NCBI GenBank assembly: GCA_002409215.1
Contig: DHUO01000023.1
Coordinates: forward strand, 1 to 17,953
Length of the DNA stretch: 17,953 nucleotides
From: Candidatus Dojkabacteria bacterium UBA5232
Lineage (GTDB): Bacteria; Patescibacteriota; Dojkabacteria; SC72
Reading direction: 5' to 3'
Translations under genes and position numbers: made by a program
The notes under the pieces: model-generated
Told to the model about the DNA's origin: nothing
The model's input: only the letters and a program-made list of their open reading frames with translations
The model's database searches: none
In this document: one piece after another, positions 7,687-12,520 of the stretch
How positions within the stretch are numbered: the stretch's first letter is position 1
How the letters are laid out: the number at the start of each line of letters is the position of its first letter

Positions 7687-7691
7687 TTCAC

Positions 7692-8112
7692 ATGTTAGAT
7701 TTCAAAAAAGAACTATCTAAATACAATCTTGATTCCACCAACTCTGTTATCATTGGTTCTGGTCCTCTTCAAGCATATAGGTATTAAAGAATCTAGAGAT
7801 ATAGATATTGTTGTACACACTAAAACATTTGAAGAACTTTCTTTGTTAGAGGATTTCCATAGAGAAAGCTACCCAGAAGGACACTACTGTTTGAAAAATG
7901 GAGCATTACAAATAGGGGACAGGTTCTTAGTAAGTAAAATCGATACAAACTGGACATATGATTACATATTTAAGAACTCTTTTGTCATAAATGGACTAAG
8001 GTATATGAAATTAGATGTCGTATTGAAAATTAAAAAACTATTAAACAGACCTAAAGATATTCGTGATATTAAACTAATTGAAGAGTATTTAAGAAGTGAA
8101 AATGAGGTATAA
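7692..8112 (+). pseudogene. nucleotidyltransferase-like (AbiEii/MNT type), frameshifted
   Basis: From ATG at 7692 the frame reads MLDFKKELSKYNLDSTNSVI then IGSGPLQAYRY and stops at 7785-7787. The next frame continues the protein as GIKESRDIDIVVHTKTFEEL and on to a TAA at 8110-8112. Removing one base in the CATATAGG stretch (about 7775-7781) joins them as GSGPLQAYGIKESRDIDIVV, the expected nucleotidyltransferase signature: a Gly-Ser motif followed by Asp-x-Asp (DID). The joined protein has about 139 residues. The C-terminal part (LDVVLKIKKLLNRPKDIRDI) also fits AbiEii-type proteins, some of which modify RNA as toxins. A real mutation, a sequencing error or programmed shifting are all possible; no slippery heptamer was recognised. 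The leaderless promoter is intact. Confidence 0.7.
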
Positions 8113-8178
8113 TATCTCATGTCTAATCTTCAGAAAATATTTCCTAAAGTAGTAATGCTAGCAGATCAGATTACATAG
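8108..8178 (+). pseudogene. stub of the downstream glycosyltransferase gene with its promoter
   Basis: TATAAT (8108-8113) lies five bases before ATG 8119. The reading MSNLQKIFPKVVMLADQIT then stops with TAG at 8176-8178. It copies the first 19 codons of the glycosyltransferase gene at 8963 (MSNLHKIFPKVAIVADQMT). The -10 overlaps the stop codon of the nucleotidyltransferase-like gene. This is best read as a leftover 5' end, not a functional peptide, although a 19-residue peptide could be made. Confidence 0.7.
8110..8176 (+). repeat. direct repeat, copy 1
   Basis: About 67 bases, matching copy 2 at 8954-9020 (offset 844 bases) with about seven mismatches, all in the right-hand half after the first 23 identical bases. 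It spans the bases before ATG and the first 19 codons of the glycosyltransferase. The left copy has a consensus TATAAT at the -10 position; the right copy has CTTAAT. Confidence 0.85.
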
Positions 8179-8188
8179 ACACTATGTA
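8172..8188. promoter_or_regulatory. perfect dyad at the repeat junction, operator-like
   Basis: TACATAG-aca-CTATGTA is a perfect 7-bp inverted repeat with a three-base centre. It starts where homology between the direct repeats ends and overlaps a TATAAA (8187-8192) that could be the -10 of the NYN gene. It could be a repressor site for that promoter or a mark of the insertion event. Confidence 0.4.
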
Positions 8189-8209
8189 TAAATTAATAGA
8201 TAGGATTTT

Positions 8210-8839
8210 ATGAATAAAACGAAACTAAAAGATTTGTATACATACGTGTATATTGATTCAAGTAATATTAAAAATGCGCTTAAAGTTTCTCATAGACAGA
8301 TTGATTGGAAAATGTTATTTGACTATCTTAAAAATACATACAAGAATTTAAAGGTAGTAAATTATTTTGAAGGCATTGATAAGGCAGATATGGGGAAGAC
8401 AGAAGAGTTTAAGAACCTTGAGAAATATGGTTATAAAATAAAAACCCTTGCAAGGAAATCATATAAAAACTCTCCTAAGTATAAAACATTTAAATGTCAG
8501 AACTGTAAGGAGAAAAACACTGTTGAGATTTTAAAAGAATCTAAGACACTTAAATCAAACATAGATGTCTATCTATGTAGTGAATTAATGGGAGATTTGT
8601 TTGCTGCTAAGAAACCTGTCCATGCAATAATTTTAACATGTGATGGTGATTATGCAGAGATGATTCGAAACATAATTGATAAAAATCCAAATGTATATGT
8701 GTCTGTTTTTGCAACTCCTTTTACGAAGTATAATAATTACCTATCTGTACGATTAAAGGAGTTGGAGCGTATTGAAAGATACTATCTTGTTAACATTCTA
8801 AATGTGAGGGATAAGGTAAGTGTACCTAATGGGGTGTAA
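8210..8839 (+). CDS. NYN-domain (PIN-like) nuclease
   Basis: The 209-residue protein has the NYN/LabA-like PIN pattern of acidic residues: YIDSSNI (D16, N19), KSNIDVYLCSELM (D119) and LTCDGDYAEMI (D145, D147), followed by a strand like VYVSVFA. NYN proteins are metal-dependent ribonucleases or RNA-binding proteins. A CQNC pair (C96, C99) sits in the middle insertion, possibly half a zinc site. Upstream are a TATAAA (8187-8192), an operator-like dyad and a weak AGGA before the ATG. The gene lies between the direct repeats and is followed directly by a minus-strand small-RNA candidate whose U-tract ends at its stop codon. The target is unknown. Confidence 0.8.
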   Translation: MNKTKLKDLYTYVYIDSSNIKNALKVSHRQIDWKMLFDYLKNTYKNLKVVNYFEGIDKADMGKTEEFKNLEKYGYKIKTLARKSYKNSPKYKTFKCQNCKEKNTVEILKESKTLKSNIDVYLCSELMGDLFAAKKPVHAIILTCDGDYAEMIRNIIDKNPNVYVSVFATPFTKYNNYLSVRLKELERIERYYLVNILNVRDKVSVPNGV

Positions 8840-8872
8840 AAAAAAAGAGAGCTACACCGAAGTGGAACTCTC
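8838..8872 (-). terminator. intrinsic terminator with cUUCGg loop and U9
   Basis: Only in the minus orientation does this hairpin carry the stable C(UUCG)G tetraloop and a run of nine U's directly after the stem. In the plus orientation the loop is CGAA and no U tract follows. It therefore ends a leftward transcript, although no leftward gene exists here. Confidence 0.75.
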
Positions 8873-8910
8873 GAACGGTAAACTACCTCACCTAAGTGGA
8901 GTAGTTGAGT
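8838..8910 (-). ncRNA. candidate minus-strand small RNA with two similar hairpins
   Basis: On the minus strand the RNA would begin near 8910, seven bases after TATAAT. Hairpin A pairs AACTAC (8906-8901) with GTAGTT (8886-8881) and CAC with GTG around a TTAG loop (8895-8892). Hairpin B pairs GAGAG (8872-8868) with CTCTC (8851-8847), then a U-G and a U-A pair and one mismatch, then CAC/GTG around TTCG (8861-8858), followed by nine T's (8846-8838). Both tips share the pattern TCCACTT-x-GGTG. No reading frame of note lies inside. Length is about 73 bases. Confidence 0.65.
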
Positions 8911-8916
8911 ACCTCA

Positions 8917-8945
8917 ATTATAATAAATAACTTTAGAAAAATCAA
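8917..8945 (-). promoter_or_regulatory. promoter of the 8910-8838 small RNA
   Basis: On the minus strand TTGATT (8945-8940), exactly 17 bases and TATAAT (8922-8917). The -10 overlaps a plus-strand TATAAT (8919-8924) that could serve the glycosyltransferase operon, so this may be a bidirectional promoter. Confidence 0.6.
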
Positions 8946-8953
8946 TATAGTCT

Positions 8954-9020
8954 TAATATCTCATGTCTAATCTTCACAAAATATTTCCTAAAGTAGCGAT
9001 AGTAGCAGATCAGATGACAT
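8954..9020 (+). repeat. direct repeat, copy 2
   Basis: Right-hand partner of 8110-8176. It contains the start codon and first 19 codons of the intact glycosyltransferase gene. The two copies bracket the NYN gene and the small-RNA candidate. Confidence 0.85.
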
Positions 9021-10138
9021 CATTTGGTGGGGCAGACAGGGAAATGTACTCAATGCTAAAAGTATTCCCCAATGCAGACATATACACAGTCCTCTTCTAC
9101 AAAGAAAAATATCCAACTCTAAAAAACAAAATATATACCTCCTTTGTACAGAAATGGGTAAAGATATTTGGTAAAGGATTTCACAGACACCTTAAAATAT
9201 TAAATCCATTCGCATATGAAAGCTTCAATTTAGATAAATATGATTTTGTAATTAGCATATCAGCAGGACCAGCAAAATCAGTAATAACGGGAATATACCA
9301 ACCCCACCTAGCAATGGTAATGACACCACCTAGAAGCCTTTGGGATAATGAATTAAATGTCAGAGGCTCCAAATTAAAATGGTTGTACAAACCAGTATCA
9401 AAAATATTAAACACATATCTAAGAGTATGGGATGTAAGTATTGCTAAAAGAGTAGATTACTGGAGTGCAAATTCAAAATTCATTGCAAGAAAGATAAAGA
9501 AAACATATGGAGTAGATGCACAAGTAATATATCCTGGTGTAGAAGAAAGATATTTTGAAAACTTAACAGAAAGTAAAAAAGGGAAAGAGTTAATTAAAAA
9601 ATTAAAAGAGAAATATGAAATACCTAAGGAGTTTGTACTTGTTGTATCAAGATTGTATGACTACAAAAGAGTAGATTGGGCAATAAGTGCATGTATAGAA
9701 AGTGGGGACAATCTTCTAATTGTTGGGGAGGGTCCTGACAAAAAATATCTTCAGAAGCTTGCCAAAGGACACGACAACATACAATTCCTTGGTTTTCTAA
9801 AAGATGATGAGGTAAAAGTACTCTACGAATTAGCAAAACTACTTCTCTTTTGTGGTATTGAAGACTTTGGACTAGTACCAGTAGAAGCAATGGCTAGCAA
9901 AACTCCTGTACTAGCATACGGTGTAGGAGGAGTACTAGAGACTGTAAAGAGTGGAGTCACAGGAGAATTCTTCAAAACAGAAGAGGAATTAATTAAGCTA
10001 CTTAAAGAATTTAATGAAAGTGAGTATAATGGGGAGAAGATAAGGGAGCATGCAAGAAAGTTCACGGAGGAAAATTTCATACATAACTTTTCAAAATATG
10101 TAGAGGAGATCTATGCAAAAGAAAAACATAAATCTTAA
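8963..10138 (+). CDS. GT4-family glycosyltransferase 1
   Basis: The 391-residue protein has the two Rossmann halves of a GT-B enzyme. The N-terminal half begins KVAIVADQMTSFGGADREMYS and contains a TPPRSLWD motif. The C-terminal half has VVSRLYDYKRVDWAI, LLIVGEGPDKKYLQKL and the E-x7-E motif E300-DFGLVPV-E308 followed by GGVLETV. This is a retaining, NDP-sugar-using enzyme of glycan assembly on the cytoplasmic face. It is paralogous in tandem to the next gene. It heads an operon in which every junction overlaps. Its start is supported by the duplicated 5' end upstream; the -10 at its own copy is weak (CTTAAT), so TATAAT at 8919-8924 may be used. Donor and acceptor are unknown. Confidence 0.9.
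   Translation: MSNLHKIFPKVAIVADQMTSFGGADREMYSMLKVFPNADIYTVLFYKEKYPTLKNKIYTSFVQKWVKIFGKGFHRHLKILNPFAYESFNLDKYDFVISISAGPAKSVITGIYQPHLAMVMTPPRSLWDNELNVRGSKLKWLYKPVSKILNTYLRVWDVSIAKRVDYWSANSKFIARKIKKTYGVDAQVIYPGVEERYFENLTESKKGKELIKKLKEKYEIPKEFVLVVSRLYDYKRVDWAISACIESGDNLLIVGEGPDKKYLQKLAKGHDNIQFLGFLKDDEVKVLYELAKLLLFCGIEDFGLVPVEAMASKTPVLAYGVGGVLETVKSGVTGEFFKTEEELIKLLKEFNESEYNGEKIREHARKFTEENFIHNFSKYVEEIYAKEKHKS
10102..10108 (+). promoter_or_regulatory. Shine-Dalgarno of glycosyltransferase 2
   Basis: AGAGGAG ends four bases before ATG 10113, inside the end of the preceding gene. It fixes the start and points to coupled translation within the operon. Confidence 0.75.
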
Positions 10139-11291
10139 GGATATCAAGGTAGCAGTAGTTTTTGAGCCACTTTACAAAATGGGTGGGGGAGAATTACACT
10201 TGAAATATATCCTTGAGGCTTTCCCTAATTCTGAACTCTTCACTGCATACTACGACAAAGAGATCGTTGAAAAAGAATTCTCTAATGTAAAGGTTCATCA
10301 TTCATTCATGCAGTATCTTCCTGCAAAAGAAAAACTTAGATATCTCTACCTTCTACTTAATCCATTAGCATACAAGAGTTTCAACTTCAAAGATTACGAT
10401 GTCATAATATCTCTTTCTTCTCACTTCTCTAAATTTGCACATACAAAAGGTATTCCCCATATTGATGATTGCATGACACCACCAAAATTCCTTTGGCAAA
10501 AAGATGATAGGACACTAAAGAAAAAAGAACAGATGACAGGGATAAATAAGTTTCTTTTTTCAATATACTCTTTCTTCATGGATACATTCCTAGAAGATAT
10601 GTGGAAGAAATGGGATAGGCAAGCAGCCCAGAAATGTACAAAGATAATTGCTAATTCGAATGTTGTAAAAGAAAGAATCCAAAAATTCTACAACTGTGAT
10701 TCTGATGTAATATATCCACCTGTTGAGGTAGACAAGATATTGAAATATCCTCAGGTAAACAGAAAAGAGAATTGGTATCTTTACCTTGGCAGAGTTGAAA
10801 GATATAAAGGGGTACATTTAGCGATTAAGGCATGTGACAAATTAGATCTCCCACTTAAAATTGCTGGCTCAGGTGATGATTTGGAAGCTATGAAAGAGCT
10901 TGTAGATAAGTTAGGAGCAAAAGGTATTGTGAAATTCTTAGGCTATGTTAGCGAGGAAGAGAAATATGAATTAATGAGTAGGGCTAAAGCATTAATACTT
11001 CCAATACGAGGAGAAGATTTTGGAATAGTACCAGTTGAAGCAAATGCATTTGGTACACCAGTTATAGCATATGCAGATGGTGGAATATTAGAAACAATAT
11101 CAACCCAAAATCCTAAAACAGGCGTGTTTTTTGATAAATACACAGTTCAATCTCTAGTTGATGTCTTAAAGAATTTCAAATCGGAAGAATATACACAAGA
11201 CAATTGCAGAAAACAGGCTCAGAATTTTGCATCTGAAATATTTGTATACAAACTACAAAACTATGTCAAAGATATCCTACAAAGCAATTAA
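10113..11291 (+). CDS. GT4-family glycosyltransferase 2
   Basis: The 392-residue protein overlaps the previous gene by 26 bases and shares its architecture: KVAVVFEPLYKMGGGELHLKYI at the start, DDCMTPPKFLW in the middle, YLYLGRVERYKGVHLAIKAC and LKIAGSGDDLEAM in the C-terminal half, and E301-DFGIVPV-E309 with GGILETI. It is a GT4 paralogue, presumably adding a different sugar to the same lipid-linked glycan. The strong Shine-Dalgarno decides the start. The next gene starts 29 bases before its stop. Confidence 0.9.
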   Translation: MQKKNINLKDIKVAVVFEPLYKMGGGELHLKYILEAFPNSELFTAYYDKEIVEKEFSNVKVHHSFMQYLPAKEKLRYLYLLLNPLAYKSFNFKDYDVIISLSSHFSKFAHTKGIPHIDDCMTPPKFLWQKDDRTLKKKEQMTGINKFLFSIYSFFMDTFLEDMWKKWDRQAAQKCTKIIANSNVVKERIQKFYNCDSDVIYPPVEVDKILKYPQVNRKENWYLYLGRVERYKGVHLAIKACDKLDLPLKIAGSGDDLEAMKELVDKLGAKGIVKFLGYVSEEEKYELMSRAKALILPIRGEDFGIVPVEANAFGTPVIAYADGGILETISTQNPKTGVFFDKYTVQSLVDVLKNFKSEEYTQDNCRKQAQNFASEIFVYKLQNYVKDILQSN

Positions 11292-11919
11292 GAGGGTTTT
11301 TGATATAATCCTCTCAATTGTTTTTCTTCTCCTTTTTTCTCCTCTTTTGCTTTTAGCCTCTCTTTTAATTTTCTTAACAGACAGAAAAGGAGTTTTTGTA
11401 AAAGAGCCTCTTCGATACGGTCTTGGTGGTAAAGAGTTTAGGATGTTTAAGTTTAGAACAATGATTCCTGATGCACACATGGAGCTTTTGGGTAATCCTA
11501 AGTATGCTAAATTAAAGAGTAAATGGGAGGGGAATAGTAATAAATTGAGGGTAAATGAAGATCCAAGAGTTACATGGATAGGAAGGATTTTGCGAAAGAC
11601 AGATATTGATGAATTGCCTCAACTTTTAAATGTTCTCATAGGGCAGATGTCATTAGTAGGACCTAGACCTACATATAAAACAGAGATAGAGGCTCACTTG
11701 AAGAAGTATCCTAAGGATGAGAAATATTTGAAAGATGTTTTCTTAGTTAGACCAGGAATTACAGGTATATGGCAAGTTTCTGGGAGGAATAAGATATCTC
11801 TACATAAAAGATTGTCTATGGAGGTAGAGTATGCACAAAATTTGAATTTGATTGATGATGTGAAAATCTTTCTGAAAACACCAAAGGTTGTATTAACAAG
11901 GGGAGGTGCATATGAGTAG
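11263..11919 (+). CDS. monotopic phosphoglycosyl transferase (WcaJ/PglC type)
   Basis: With ATG at 11263 the protein has 218 residues. It begins with a basic patch and one membrane segment (RVFDIILSIVFLLLFSPLLL, 11-30), then KFRTM (63-67), TDIDELPQ (113-120) and SLVGPRP (130-136), and later RPGITGIWQVSGRN. This is the bacterial sugar transferase family, which moves a sugar-phosphate from an NDP-sugar to undecaprenyl phosphate, the first step of glycan assembly. It lacks the extra N-terminal membrane helices of full-length WcaJ and matches the small PglC-like form. A TTG at 11227 would add 12 residues but lies deep in the previous gene and is rejected. No Shine-Dalgarno is seen, so translation is probably coupled. 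Confidence 0.9.
   Translation: MSKISYKAIKRVFDIILSIVFLLLFSPLLLLASLLIFLTDRKGVFVKEPLRYGLGGKEFRMFKFRTMIPDAHMELLGNPKYAKLKSKWEGNSNKLRVNEDPRVTWIGRILRKTDIDELPQLLNVLIGQMSLVGPRPTYKTEIEAHLKKYPKDEKYLKDVFLVRPGITGIWQVSGRNKISLHKRLSMEVEYAQNLNLIDDVKIFLKTPKVVLTRGGAYE
11900..11906 (+). promoter_or_regulatory. Shine-Dalgarno of recO
   Basis: GGGGAGG lies five bases upstream of ATG 11912. It rules out the GTG at 11906, which overlaps the site itself. Confidence 0.8.
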
Positions 11920-12520
11920 AGATATTGTAACTATAATAAAATCGGTTAATTATTCTGAAGCTGATAAAGTCCTTACTGTTTTTGGTAGAGCAAAAGGGAA
12001 ATTCACTCTTTTTGCAAAGGGTATTAGAAAGATAAATAGTAAGAATAGGGGGAATATGCAGACATTAAGTACAAGTAAAGTTGCATTTTTTGAAGGTAAG
12101 GGTATGCCTTTATTAACAGAATCAGAGTTAATTAATACCTTAGACTTGGAGAATTTGAATGTTGAGAATACAAAGAGAATCCTTTTTATGTTAAACAAGT
12201 TTTTGCAAGAGGGAGAGGCATATCCAGAGCTTTTTGATTCATTACAGAATGCTTTAAAAAAAGAATTGACTCTTGAAGCTACAAACAAAGTTAGATTAAT
12301 CTTTGTTAAGGAGATGGGTTTTCTTAATGACTTCTCAAATTGTAGCTATTGTGGGAAAGAGGATGATATTGCTTATCTAGACAAGAATAATTTTGCACTT
12401 CTGTGTGAAAATTGCTACACTAAATATGGAGGTAAACCATTGGGTGGTAAGCCTTATGAATCGAAGGTTTTAACAGATGCCTTAGATTATTATATTAAAA
12501 GGATAGTAGAAGAAATTTAA
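11912..12520 (+). CDS. recO: DNA repair protein RecO
   Basis: The 202-residue protein starts MSRDIVTIIKSVNYSEADKV and continues with the OB-fold pattern LTVFGRAKGKFTLFAKGIRK typical of RecO. A helical part follows, then a zinc ribbon with CSYC (C144, C147) and CENC (C165, C168). RecO loads RecA on single-stranded DNA with RecR in the RecF pathway. It is slightly shorter than usual (about 240 residues). The ATG at 11912 overlaps the end of the sugar-transferase gene by eight bases. Its stop overlaps the next start as TAATG. No other recombination gene lies nearby. Confidence 0.9.
   Translation: MSRDIVTIIKSVNYSEADKVLTVFGRAKGKFTLFAKGIRKINSKNRGNMQTLSTSKVAFFEGKGMPLLTESELINTLDLENLNVENTKRILFMLNKFLQEGEAYPELFDSLQNALKKELTLEATNKVRLIFVKEMGFLNDFSNCSYCGKEDDIAYLDKNNFALLCENCYTKYGGKPLGGKPYESKVLTDALDYYIKRIVEEI

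Noticed and set aside
8119..8178. 19-residue peptide as a real small gene or leader peptide
   Set aside because: It copies the start of the downstream glycosyltransferase and breaks off in a stop, so it is best explained as a duplicated fragment.
8847..8906. The two hairpins as a plus-strand terminator of the NYN gene or a riboswitch of the glycosyltransferase operon
   Set aside because: On the plus strand there is no U tract after either stem and the A-run lies before them; the UUCG loop and U9 occur only on the minus strand.
7573..8945. CRISPR array or insertion sequence in the accessory island
   Set aside because: Only two repeat copies 844 bases apart, no regularly spaced repeats, and no transposase or integrase frame.
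9624..10080. Minus-strand frames of 88 and 85 codons inside glycosyltransferase 1
   Set aside because: Antisense to conserved GT4 motifs; no motifs, promoter or ribosome site of their own.
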